Assembly (NCBI GenBank): GCA_964522605.1
Contig: CAZFWV010000108.1
Span: 1-18,973 of the forward strand
Source of the DNA: CAVZLD01 sp964522605
GTDB taxonomy: Bacteria > Planctomycetota > Planctomycetia > Pirellulales > Pirellulaceae
DNA length: 18,973 bases
Direction of reading: 5' to 3'
Position numbers and translations under genes: made by a program. Every line of letters begins with the position of its first letter. Positions within the stretch are counted from its first letter, which is position 1. Below the pieces are notes generated by a model. That model ran no database searches. It saw only the letters and a program-made list of their open reading frames with translations, and was not told the DNA's origin. Shown piece after piece: positions 7,523 through 14,895 of this stretch.

Positions 7523-8104
7523 ATGACGGAAATCGATCGCGCGGCTGTCCCCGAAAAACCATTCTTCCGCACCGCCTGGTGTCTCTGTGCGGTGCTGCTC
7601 GCCATGTCGGGCTGCAATCGCGATCCGTCCGACGGATCGAACACCGATCCTCCGAGGATCGAAGCGCCCCCCACGGTTTCCATCGAAACAGAACAGCCGG
7701 AGCAACCCCGCGTCACCGAGGAGGATGCGGAATCCTCGCCCACGGCAACGGGAGACACACCCACGGAACCGCGCGCGGAAAGCTATTTGCCTTTGGTGGG
7801 TCGGTGGGTTCGCACGGATTCGCCCTACGTCATCGAGATTCGGGGTGTTGGACGAGATGGGAGCATGGAGGCGGCCTATTTCAACCCCCGCCCGATTAAC
7901 GTGTCTCGTGCGATGGCCCGGCGCGAATCGGGCGAACTCCAGGTGTTCGTTGAGTTGCGCGACACAAACTACCCGGGTGCGACGTACAACCTGGCCTACA
8001 ACCGGAGCCAGGATGTATTGCAGGGCATCTATTTTCAACCCGCCCTTGGTCAAGGGTTTGACGTGAGTTTTGCCCGGGTCACAGGGGACAGTTACGGCCC
8101 GTAG
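7523..8104 (+). CDS. small lipoprotein of unknown function
   Basis: A 193-residue predicted lipoprotein. Residues 14-30 form a hydrophobic signal ending in the lipobox AMSG-C31. A linker rich in Pro, Glu, Asp and Thr (about 32-85) follows, then a compact C-terminal domain (about 88-190): LPLVGRWVRTDSPYVIEI ... AAYFNPRPINVSRA ... ELRDTNYPGATYNLAYN ... DVLQGIYFQPALGQGFDVSFARV. This domain looks beta-rich, like a small lipocalin- or META-type barrel, but I do not recognise a named family. ATG 7523 is preceded by GAAGGAAG, a good ribosome binding site. It lies 57 bases before the multihaem cytochrome gene on the same strand, so co-transcription and a role near that envelope electron carrier are plausible, though unproven. 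Confidence 0.8.
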   Translation: MTEIDRAAVPEKPFFRTAWCLCAVLLAMSGCNRDPSDGSNTDPPRIEAPPTVSIETEQPEQPRVTEEDAESSPTATGDTPTEPRAESYLPLVGRWVRTDSPYVIEIRGVGRDGSMEAAYFNPRPINVSRAMARRESGELQVFVELRDTNYPGATYNLAYNRSQDVLQGIYFQPALGQGFDVSFARVTGDSYGP

Positions 8105-8161
8105 ACGCTCGCCGCACGAATCTGCGCAAGGGGCAAGTCCACCCTACGAAGACCAGAGAAG

Positions 8162-10951
8162 ATGACACGACGCACACATCGACTAGAAGCGGTTTCAAAA
8201 CTGGGAGGGCGAGGCGGGCCTGTTGAAAATCTGACCGGCTCGTCCGTAGCGGACCCGATCAACTCTGACTCCCCTCGCCCCGTTTCGGGGAGAGGGGCCG
8301 GGGGAGAGGGGATTTCAACGCGTCACAATCCACGAGCAATCTTGGGACTCTTGAATGCCGTGCCCCCTCATCCCCAGCCCTTCTCCCCCGCAAAACCGGG
8401 GGAGAAGGGAGCGAGGATTTCGGTTGGTTCATTGCCCGCCAGAACCTCCCATGTTTCTGAGTCGAAGAACATCTTCAACAGCCCAGGGCGAGGCTCCTGC
8501 CGCGCCGAAGACGCGGCAAACCCAGGCTCGGCGGGAGCCTCGCCCTCCCGACTAACGGTTTTGGCCTGCGCTCTGGCCGTGCTGTTTGCGGGAGTCGGAT
8601 GCGATCGTTCCACGGCTCCGCCACCTCAGAACACAACGACCGCGTCGACGACCACGTCCGCAGTCGACTCCCTCCCGGCCTCGTCGTCTTCCTCCTCAAC
8701 CGAACTCGTGGGATCTTCGGTCTGTCGCGACTGTCACGAAAAATTCTACGAACGATGGGCCCCGTCGCATCACGGCCTGGCAATGCAACCATACACCGAC
8801 GCGTTCGCCGCCGCGGAACTCACGCCGCACACGGGTGAGATTCAAGTCGGTTCCCACAGCTACCGGGCAGAGATTGACCAGGGCAAGGGCTGGGTGGTGG
8901 AACAAGGCCCGGACGGAGAAAAGCGATTGCCGATTGTTCACGTGTTGGGCGGTAAGAACGTGTACTACTTTCTCACGCCGTGGCAGCGAGGTCGACTGCA
9001 GACACTGCCCGTCGCCTATGATGTGCGCCGAAAAAGTTGGTACGACACCGCCATGAGTGGAGTGCGCCACTTTCCGGATCTCGATCACGATGAACCACTC
9101 CATTGGACGGAACGTGAATTCACGTTCAACACGTCCTGCTATTCGTGTCATGTGAGCCAGTTATCGGTCAACTACGAGCTGAAGACAGACAGCTATCACA
9201 CGGTGTGGGCCGAACCGGGAATTAACTGCGAAACATGTCATGGTCCGGCGGGCGAGCACGTTCGTGTTTGCCGAGAAGCCGACGGAGAAGTCCCCGAAGA
9301 TCTGAAGATCATCGTGACGCGCGATTTTGATGTCGAACAGACGAACACCATGTGCGCGCCGTGTCATGCCAAAATGATCACGGTCAGCGGCTCGTTTATG
9401 CCGGGAGATCGATACTTCGACCATTTCGACCTGACAACGCTCGAACATCCCGACTTCTACCCCGATGGACGAGACCTAGGTGAAAACTACACCTACACCA
9501 CGTGGCGATTGAGCCCTTGCGTGAAATCGGGCGAGTTGGACTGTATGCATTGCCATACGTCCAGCGGTCGCTTTCGTTTTGAGGAACAGCCGAATCAGGC
9601 GTGCTTGCCATGTCATCAACAATTGGTCGATGAATCCACGGCGCATAGCCACCACGCGGCGGATAGCCCGGGCAATCAATGCATCACCTGTCACATGCCG
9701 CAAACCGAATTTGCGAATATGCTGCGCAGCGACCACTCGATGCTCCCGCCCACACCCGCCACTTCGATTCAATTCAAGTCTCCCAATGCATGTAATCTGT
9801 GTCATCAGGATCAGGATGACGCCTGGTCGGATCAATGGGTTCGACAGTGGTATCCGCGCGACTACCAAGCTCCCGTCATCTATCGAGCCAGCCTGATCGA
9901 CGCAGCTCGCAAGAATGAATGGTCACGCATCCAGGAAATGCTCGAGAGCATCACCAGTCCGGATCGAGATGAGGTCTATGCGACGAGTCTGATCCGCTTG
10001 ATCCGTTCGTATCCGGGCGAAGAGAAGTGGCCAGTATTCGTTCAGGCGTTGCAGGACCAGTCACCTCTCGTGCGCGCAGCCGCGACGGAAGCTCTAGGCG
10101 GATACCTTACTCCCGACACGGTTCCCGCGCTGCTCAAGGCCGCGGACGACCCCTATCGGTTGGTGCGGGTCCGAGCGGCCGCGGCACTGGCGTCGCTGCC
10201 GATGGAACAACTGGATGCGGCGAACCGAAAAGTTGTCGAAGACGCAACGCAAGAGTTCTTGTCCGCCATGCAAACGCGTCCCGATGACCAGACGTCCTAC
10301 CACAATCTGGGCGCGTTCTATGCGGCTCGAGGCGATTACCAACGCGCCGTCGACTGCTACGCCCTTTCTCATCGCGTCGACCCACGTGCCGTCCCGCCGC
10401 TCGTCAACGCATCCATCGCTCATAACATGCTAGGACAAAACGATCAGGCGGAAGAGTGCTTGCGGAAAGCCGTGCGCATCGATCCCAAGAACCCCGCTGT
10501 CAACCTGAACCTCGGGATGCTGCTGGGAGAAATGGGAAGAATCCAGGAAGCGGAGCAAGCGTTCCGGACCGCGCTGGACGCGGATCCCCAGTCGGCCGCC
10601 GCCGCATACAACCTCGGCGTGATTCTTGCGCAGCGAGACGTCAGCGAGGCGATTCGGCTATGCCGCCTGGCAGATCAGTTGCGCCCCGACGAACCGAAAT
10701 ACGCCTATGCCGTCGCCTGCTTCCTACTGCAAGCCGGTGATCCGGAGCAGGCGATTGCGCAATTACGGCAGTTGCTCAAATCGCATCCCACGTTCCCGGA
10801 TGCATACCGAATGCTCGGCGGCTTGTTGCTGGAGCAAGAGCGAAAAGCCGAGGCGATCGAGGTGTTTCGACGCGCAGCGGCTCAACCCGAACTGCCCGCC
10901 CAGGTGCGATACTTCTTCCAAGCCCAGGCGGAGGCGTTGAACGCGCCGTAG
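8162..10951 (+). CDS. octahaem cytochrome c lipoprotein with HEAT and TPR repeats; signal peptide split by a repeat insertion
   Basis: A 929-codon frame. Residues 1-8 (MTRRTHRL) and 132-147 (TVLACALAVLFAGVGC, lipobox with Cys147) together form a classic lipoprotein signal peptide. Residues 9-131 are encoded by repeat DNA (8186-8554). A Ser/Thr-rich linker follows, then eight CxxCH haem-binding motifs (about 188-547): CRDCH, CYSCH, CETCH, CAPCH, CMHCH, CLPCH, CITCH, CNLCH. The layout resembles cytochrome c554/multihaem domains, with a likely distal His in HHGLAM. Next come HEAT-like repeats (about 620-690; LVRAAATEALGGYL, VRVRAAAALASL) and at least five TPRs (about 700-920; YHNLGAFYAARGDYQRAVDCY, LNLGMLLGEMGRIQEAEQAF). 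The fusion fits periplasmic electron transfer plus protein scaffolding. Without the insert it would be about 806 residues. With the insert, export is doubtful unless an internal start such as TTG 8561 is used. Confidence 0.88.
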   Translation: MTRRTHRLEAVSKLGGRGGPVENLTGSSVADPINSDSPRPVSGRGAGGEGISTRHNPRAILGLLNAVPPHPQPFSPAKPGEKGARISVGSLPARTSHVSESKNIFNSPGRGSCRAEDAANPGSAGASPSRLTVLACALAVLFAGVGCDRSTAPPPQNTTTASTTTSAVDSLPASSSSSSTELVGSSVCRDCHEKFYERWAPSHHGLAMQPYTDAFAAAELTPHTGEIQVGSHSYRAEIDQGKGWVVEQGPDGEKRLPIVHVLGGKNVYYFLTPWQRGRLQTLPVAYDVRRKSWYDTAMSGVRHFPDLDHDEPLHWTEREFTFNTSCYSCHVSQLSVNYELKTDSYHTVWAEPGINCETCHGPAGEHVRVCREADGEVPEDLKIIVTRDFDVEQTNTMCAPCHAKMITVSGSFMPGDRYFDHFDLTTLEHPDFYPDGRDLGENYTYTTWRLSPCVKSGELDCMHCHTSSGRFRFEEQPNQACLPCHQQLVDESTAHSHHAADSPGNQCITCHMPQTEFANMLRSDHSMLPPTPATSIQFKSPNACNLCHQDQDDAWSDQWVRQWYPRDYQAPVIYRASLIDAARKNEWSRIQEMLESITSPDRDEVYATSLIRLIRSYPGEEKWPVFVQALQDQSPLVRAAATEALGGYLTPDTVPALLKAADDPYRLVRVRAAAALASLPMEQLDAANRKVVEDATQEFLSAMQTRPDDQTSYHNLGAFYAARGDYQRAVDCYALSHRVDPRAVPPLVNASIAHNMLGQNDQAEECLRKAVRIDPKNPAVNLNLGMLLGEMGRIQEAEQAFRTALDADPQSAAAAYNLGVILAQRDVSEAIRLCRLADQLRPDEPKYAYAVACFLLQAGDPEQAIAQLRQLLKSHPTFPDAYRMLGGLLLEQERKAEAIEVFRRAAAQPELPAQVRYFFQAQAEALNAP
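8271..8311. repeat. CCCCTC/GAGGGG hairpin repeat, copy 1
   Basis: CCCCTCGCCCCG is followed by TTTCGGGGAGAGGGG and GCCGGGGGAGAGGGG, so the 5' strand can pair with either purine-rich arm. This resembles the widespread planctomycete repeat with CCCTCNCCCC arms. It lies inside the composite insertion and is translated as SPRPVSGRGAGGEG. Confidence 0.6.
8360..8410. repeat. CCCCTC/GAGGGG hairpin repeat, copy 2
   Basis: CCTTCTCCCCCG pairs perfectly with CGGGGGAGAAGG around a CAAAAC loop, preceded by CCCCCTCATCCCCAG. It is the same type as the hairpin about 90 bp upstream. Together they form the foreign block inside the family A element. Confidence 0.7.
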
Positions 10952-11107
10952 AGATGGCTTAGAACGGGGTGCCCGCTGCAAATCGCATTGCGGGAGGGCG
11001 AGTTCGCCCTCCCGAAATCGCTGCAGTTGTTTTTGCGTCCTCCCTGGCTCGGGGGCGTCACGAATCGGATGCACCCCGGACCCATCTTCTTTCCACGGTA
11101 AGTCGAC
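10952..11107. repeat. intergenic region with a minimal family A palindrome
   Basis: CGGGAGGGCGA (10991-11001) and TCGCCCTCCCG (11004-11014) form an 11-bp perfect stem with a two-base loop, as if the centre of a family A element had been deleted. It lies 40 bases after the cytochrome stop and may work as an mRNA 3' end structure, but no T-run follows. Confidence 0.7.
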
Positions 11108-11980
11108 ATGTGGCCGAGTAGCATTCGCATCTTCTATGGACAAGCAACCGATTCACTCGCGGATGTGTACTTGGAAATCTTCGATGCGGATGTCGCCTCG
11201 TCTGCGATCTGCTGTCAGATCAAGGGCCCTTACAGTTCCCAGGCCCGCACGTTGCCGTTCACAACACGTTTTGAGCCCTTCGATCCACCCCGACTGTGGC
11301 GGGCGCGAGTCGTCGATCCCTGTTTCTGGTCTCTCGATCAACCATCGCTCTACCGTGTGACACTCGATCTTGGTGACGAACGCTTCCGATGGAACCATTT
11401 CGGCATTCGACGTTTGGGCAGAGATCGTCAGAATCTGTGGCTGGAGGGGAAGCGATGGGTCGTGCGGGGCGCCTGTTGGCCGGAGAGTGTCCGTGATGCC
11501 GATTGGGATGCTTGGCGCGAGGCACGACTCGCGATGCTGGTTGCCAATCCATCCATGGCGATGTGCCAGCAGGCATCAGAACAAGGCGTCCCGCTCATCG
11601 TGCGAATCACACCGACCGGCGTTGCCGAAGAACTTGCGGCATTTTCTCGATGGGCCGCCGTGTGTGCTGCCGTCCTCGATGACGCACACCAAGTTGACCC
11701 AACGTCGTTGCGCCAAGCCGCGCCCAATCTGCTCTTGGGGACTGTCGTGGGAAAAGTCGCGAAGCAGATCTCGACTCCATTCGCACCCTGGGCCGATCTG
11801 GCGCTCTGCGCGCCAGACCGGGAGCTACTCACCTCGGCACTCGCACAGCAACCGCAGCGGTGTATCATCGCGCAGCGCGCGGCCGGCCCGGACTTGAGCG
11901 CTGCGGACGCCCGCATGGCCTGCGAACAATTGCAGCGTGACCTGGCACCCGAATTCGACCTGAGCGGCTACTTGGTCTGA
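11108..11980 (+). CDS. glycoside hydrolase family 2-like protein, truncated and probably non-catalytic
   Basis: A 290-residue protein without signal peptide. Residues 1-95 look like the immunoglobulin-like second domain of GH2 enzymes (SLADVYLEIFDADV ... FEPFDPPRLWRARV ... FWSLDQPSLYRVTLDL). Next comes a segment like the GH2 barrel entry (FGIRRLGRDRQNLWLEGKRWVVRGACW, about 97-124; compare 'G-R-x-N-L-x-L-N-G-K-R-x-x-L-R-G'). The remaining 165 residues show barrel-like helices and strands (MCQQASEQGVPLIVRITPTG) but no Asn-Glu catalytic pair, and the protein is far shorter than a GH2 enzyme (600 or more residues). I infer a degenerate or repurposed GH2-like protein, perhaps sugar-sensing. It follows the cytochrome gene on the same strand at 156 bases. 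The start codon has only a weak upstream GGTAAG. Confidence 0.6.
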   Translation: MWPSSIRIFYGQATDSLADVYLEIFDADVASSAICCQIKGPYSSQARTLPFTTRFEPFDPPRLWRARVVDPCFWSLDQPSLYRVTLDLGDERFRWNHFGIRRLGRDRQNLWLEGKRWVVRGACWPESVRDADWDAWREARLAMLVANPSMAMCQQASEQGVPLIVRITPTGVAEELAAFSRWAAVCAAVLDDAHQVDPTSLRQAAPNLLLGTVVGKVAKQISTPFAPWADLALCAPDRELLTSALAQQPQRCIIAQRAAGPDLSAADARMACEQLQRDLAPEFDLSGYLV

Positions 11981-12000
11981 GTAGGTTCCAGATGGAGGGA

Positions 12001-12048
12001 TAGACTCTGTCGCAAAACGGTAGGCCGTGGCTTTTGAGACAAAGCCTA
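12001..12048. mobile_element. family B MITE-like element, internally deleted copy abutting a stop codon
   Basis: 48 bp. The left end TAGACTCTGTCGCAAAAC (12001-12018) and the inverted right end TAGGCTTTGTCTCAAAAG (12048 to 12031) match at 14 of 18 positions, and TA bounds both sides. Between them only GGTAGGCCGTGG remains. Compared with the 3463-3575 copy, the interior between GTAGGCC and GTGGC has been lost. The right-end CTA (12046-12048) is the TAG stop of the minus-strand small gene. The element also separates this gene from the convergent GH2-like gene. Confidence 0.7.
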
Positions 12049-12282
12049 AATGTTGTCTTCGCCCAGATAGTCCTCTTCGCCCAGGTAATCGGGCAGGCGA
12101 CGGTAAAGCTCCGGACCCACCTCAATGGTCTCCCCGTCGACACACCGGAACTGCCAGGGTCCCAAATCATCTCGTTGCCGCAGCATGCAATGCTCGTTGG
12201 CCCCCGCCAGCAGATCGTAGAAGATTCGCCGACCGCGCTGATCGCGAAAGTCGCCGTGGAGAATGATCGTGGTCGATGTCAT
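12046..12282 (-). CDS. small conserved-looking protein of unknown function
   Basis: A 78-residue cytoplasmic protein without signal peptide or membrane segment. The sequence is balanced and looks real: TTIILHGDFRDQRGRRIFYDLLAGANEHCMLRQRDD, then LGPWQFRCVDGETIEVGPELYRRLPDYLGEEDYLGED. The short duplication DYLGE-EDYLGED near the end is notable, and the C-terminus is acidic. Upstream of ATG 12282 is AAGGAAG, a good ribosome binding site, which supports expression. I do not recognise the family. Its TAG stop comes from the family B element, so the original C-terminus may have been slightly different. Confidence 0.65.
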   Translation of the reverse strand: MTSTTIILHGDFRDQRGRRIFYDLLAGANEHCMLRQRDDLGPWQFRCVDGETIEVGPELYRRLPDYLGEEDYLGEDNI

Positions 12283-12690
12283 GGTCGCTTCCTTGAAAAG
12301 ACAGCCTCCTGGTATCTCAGGTCGATTTCCCTGCGGCCTCTCAAACCACTACCCTGGATTATCTCACAAATGAGGCGAGGCGGCCACCAGCGACAGCAAT
12401 CGTTTCGGCCTGACCATGAAACGAGCGACGCCGGGCGATCGACCGGACAATGCCCCCGTTGTTACGTAAAGTCGGGGGCAAATGCAGGCAGATTGGCCGC
12501 GGAGAGACGCGGAGAAACGCCGAGCGGCAGGGCGGTTGTAGTAGGCTGCAGGCTCTAGGCTGTAGTCTGTAGTCTATAGTCTCCAGCCTGATCGTCTGCT
12601 GCCTTTTTACGATCCGCGGTTTCTCGTTAGCCGGGTCGAGGCGGATGCGACTTGCCGGGTATCGGGCGACTGGTAGAATTGGCCACCACC
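12283..12690. other. intergenic region with hairpin and short repeats
   Basis: No gene seen. A perfect hairpin pairs TGCCCCCG (12451-12458) with CGGGGGCA (12473-12480). GCCGCGGAGAGACGCGGAGAAACGCCGAG (as the pattern at 12496-12524) is a repeat of CGCGGAGA-type units. At about 12544-12585 a run of AGGCTGTAGTCTGTAGTCTA-like heptamers (unit CTGTAGT) forms an imperfect short tandem repeat. Such simple blocks are usual in planctomycete intergenic DNA. The ThiF-like gene's promoter should lie here, or further upstream, but I cannot place it. Confidence 0.5.
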
Positions 12691-13731
12691 ATGACCCATC
12701 CGATCTCGCTTGAGCGATACACGCGTCAGATGATCTTCGCCCCTCTGGGGGAAGAAGGCCAACAGCAACTGGCTCAGTCACGCGTCTTAATCTGCGGCTG
12801 TGGCGCCCTTGGTTCGGTTCTTGCGAACACGTTAGTCCGAGCCGGAGTTGGCCACGTGCGCATCGCCGATCGCGACTTTCTGGAGATGAACAACCTGCAG
12901 CGGCAGGTTCTGTATGACGAAGCCGACGTCGCGGCCGGGTTGCCGAAGGCGATCGCAGCGCGGAACAGATTGCAGAAAATCAACAGCGAGGTCGAGATTG
13001 AATCGATTGTCACCGATGTCGACCATCGAAATCTTCCCGGTCTGCTGGAAGACGTCGAACTGATTGTTGATGGAACGGACAACTTCGAAACTCGCTTTCT
13101 GCTCAACGATGCCTCGATTCATTATGGAATTCCCTGGGTGTACGGTGGCTGCATCGGGGCGGAAGGGCAGACGATGACGATCGTGCCAGGCGAGACGCCC
13201 TGCCTGCGGTGCGTGTTGCGCGAGAGTCCTCCGCCTGGGACAACACCCACCTGCGACACAGCAGGCATACTGGGCCCCATCGTCAATGTGGTCGCCTCAA
13301 TGCAGGCGTGCGAGGCGATCAAGGTTCTGAGTGGTCGCAGGGCGGCCATCAGTCGCACCTTGAACGTGATCGACCTGTGGGAAAACCGACTGCGACAGAT
13401 CAACATCGACTCCCTGCGTGCCGCGCAGGATTGCCCCACGTGCCATGGCCGACAGTTCCCGTGGCTCGAGGGCCGACAGGGCAGTCACTCCGCCGTTCTC
13501 TGCGGACGTAATGCAGTCCAACTGACGTTTGCCGATCCTCAGCCCATCTCTCTCGAAGCCCTCCAACGGAAACTGCAGGAGGTCGGCGTCGTCACACGCA
13601 ATCCATTTCTGCTGCGGCTGGAAGTCGATCGATATCGGCTGACCGTTTTCCCCGACGGTCGTGCCATCATCGGGGGCACGGATGACATCGCAGAAGCACG
13701 AACCATTTATGCGCGTTATATCGGAAGTTGA
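12691..13731 (+). CDS. ThiF/MoeB/HesA-family E1-like sulfur-carrier adenylyltransferase
   Basis: A 346-residue cytoplasmic enzyme expected to adenylate the C-terminal Gly-Gly of a ubiquitin-like sulfur carrier (ThiS, MoaD or similar) using ATP. The opening SLERYTRQMIFAPLGEEGQQQL is typical of the family. Nucleotide-binding GCGALG lies at 36-41, DRD at 60-62, NNLQRQ at 67-72, Lys86 in GLPKA, and Asp130 in DGTDNFETR. The zinc site is CLRC (171-174) plus CPTC (248-251). CDTAGILGP (188-196) is the usual crossover-loop cysteine segment. A C-terminal extension of about 80 residues ends FPDGRAIIGGTDDIAEARTIYARYIGS, seen in many longer ThiF/MoeB homologues. No rhodanese domain is present. Which carrier it serves cannot be told because no thi or moa gene is nearby. 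I chose ATG 12691 over an in-frame TTG 12652. The next gene starts 4 bases after its stop. Confidence 0.88.
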   Translation: MTHPISLERYTRQMIFAPLGEEGQQQLAQSRVLICGCGALGSVLANTLVRAGVGHVRIADRDFLEMNNLQRQVLYDEADVAAGLPKAIAARNRLQKINSEVEIESIVTDVDHRNLPGLLEDVELIVDGTDNFETRFLLNDASIHYGIPWVYGGCIGAEGQTMTIVPGETPCLRCVLRESPPPGTTPTCDTAGILGPIVNVVASMQACEAIKVLSGRRAAISRTLNVIDLWENRLRQINIDSLRAAQDCPTCHGRQFPWLEGRQGSHSAVLCGRNAVQLTFADPQPISLEALQRKLQEVGVVTRNPFLLRLEVDRYRLTVFPDGRAIIGGTDDIAEARTIYARYIGS

Positions 13732-13735
13732 CGGT

Positions 13736-14761
13736 ATGAAACGTTGGAATCGATTCCTCGCACCTGCTTTGCTCCTTCTGCTATCTCCGGCGGCTTGGGG
13801 TGCCGAAGCCAATCAGCCTGCCACCACCGAGCGCACGATTTCGTTTAAACCCGTCGCGGATGAGCAATCGCGGCCGGAACTCTTCCGCCTGGCGTCACAC
13901 GCATTCACTGCGCAGGAGCGGCCGCTGAACAAGAACCGACTCGCAGTCGTCCGCCAGCTAGAAGTCACCTTCCCTTCGCCCGTGAAGACGGAACATGAAT
14001 CAAATAATACGGTCCATGCAGAATACTTCGTTCCGTACGGCACCGGGCCCCATCCGGGCGTGATCGTGTTGCACATTCTGGGCGGCGACTTCGAGTTGTC
14101 ACGGGTTTGCTGTCGCACACTGGCGATGAATGGTGTAGGAGCGTTGTTCGTCAAAATGCCCTACTACGGGCCGCGTCGCGCGGAAAACACCGAGGTCCGA
14201 ATGATCTCCCCCGATCCACAACAGACCATGCAGGGAATGCGTCAGGCGGTCCTGGATATTCGTCGCGGTGCCGCCTGGTTGGCGGCGCGAGAAGAAATCG
14301 ATGACCAGCAGTTGGGAATCAGCGGGATCAGTCTCGGAGGCGTCGTTGCCGCCTTGGCCGCAGCAGCCGAGCCCCGTTTTCACAAGGCTTGCCTGGTCTT
14401 GGCCGGGGGGAACCTCGAGAAGATCATCCGCGAGTCCAGCGAAACAACCGAGATCCGACAGTATTGGGCCGGTCGCGCAATCCAACCCGAGCAGGTCGCG
14501 CAGTGGCTCGGGCCGATCGATCCGCTGACTTACGCATCGTCACTGCAGGGTCGCCGCGTCCTGATGCTCAACGCGCGCAACGACAAAGTGATTCCACCCG
14601 CCTGCACCGAAGCACTCTGGCAGGCCGCCGGTCGGCCCGAAATCGAGTGGTGGAATGCGGACCATTACTCGGCCATCTGGTACCTGCCGAAAGCACTGTC
14701 GCGAATGGTCGCGTTCTTTCAGCCCGAGACACCGGTCAACCTGGCCCCCGCCACGCCCTGA
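13736..14761 (+). CDS. secreted alpha/beta hydrolase (dienelactone hydrolase-like)
   Basis: A 341-residue exported hydrolase. ATG 13736 gives a clean signal peptide (MKRWNRFLAPALLLLLSPAAWGAEA, cleavage near residue 23-25); upstream in-frame starts lie inside the ThiF-like gene and would destroy it. The fold is recognisable: PHPGVIVLHILGGD (106-118, oxyanion strand), nucleophile elbow GISLGG with Ser199, Asp283 in LMLNARNDKVIPP, and His310 in NADHYSAIWYLPK. The triad is therefore complete. Esterase, dienelactone hydrolase or peptidase activity are all possible; substrate unknown. It starts 4 bases after the ThiF-like stop, so the two are almost certainly co-transcribed, although an exported esterase has no obvious link to sulfur transfer. 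Confidence 0.85.
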   Translation: MKRWNRFLAPALLLLLSPAAWGAEANQPATTERTISFKPVADEQSRPELFRLASHAFTAQERPLNKNRLAVVRQLEVTFPSPVKTEHESNNTVHAEYFVPYGTGPHPGVIVLHILGGDFELSRVCCRTLAMNGVGALFVKMPYYGPRRAENTEVRMISPDPQQTMQGMRQAVLDIRRGAAWLAAREEIDDQQLGISGISLGGVVAALAAAAEPRFHKACLVLAGGNLEKIIRESSETTEIRQYWAGRAIQPEQVAQWLGPIDPLTYASSLQGRRVLMLNARNDKVIPPACTEALWQAAGRPEIEWWNADHYSAIWYLPKALSRMVAFFQPETPVNLAPATP

Positions 14762-14895
14762 CGGCCGGGCCAACTCGCCCCCAGTCGGCAACGACCTCTG
14801 ATCAACCCCGGGACTGGCAAGCGTCTCGAATTCCTGGTAATCTCGCACGACGGTCACCGTGACTGCAGGCAAGTTCTTATGGGAGTGTGGTCCAG

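Larger units (their letters stand above)
8180..8554. mobile_element. composite family A repeat insertion flanked by CGACTA duplication
   Basis: CGACTA occurs at 8180-8185 and again at 8549-8554. The distance, 369 bp, is divisible by three. Between them, the left end is GAAGCGGTTTCAAAACTGGG followed by AGGGCGAGGC (8186-8215). The right end (8485-8548) is AGGGCGAGGCTCCTGCC, then the loop CGCGGCAAACCCAGG, and ends GAGCCTCGCCCTCC. The middle (about 8218-8484) holds two different GC-rich hairpins. The family A unit therefore seems to have been split by a second repeat block. Joining the two flanks gives MTRRTHR-LTVLACALAVLFAGVGC. Confidence 0.8.

Noticed and set aside
13661..13735. Upstream 25-codon extension of the alpha/beta hydrolase overlapping the ThiF-like gene
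   Set aside because: ATG 13736 gives a proper signal peptide, while the longer form would bury it and overlap a conserved coding end.
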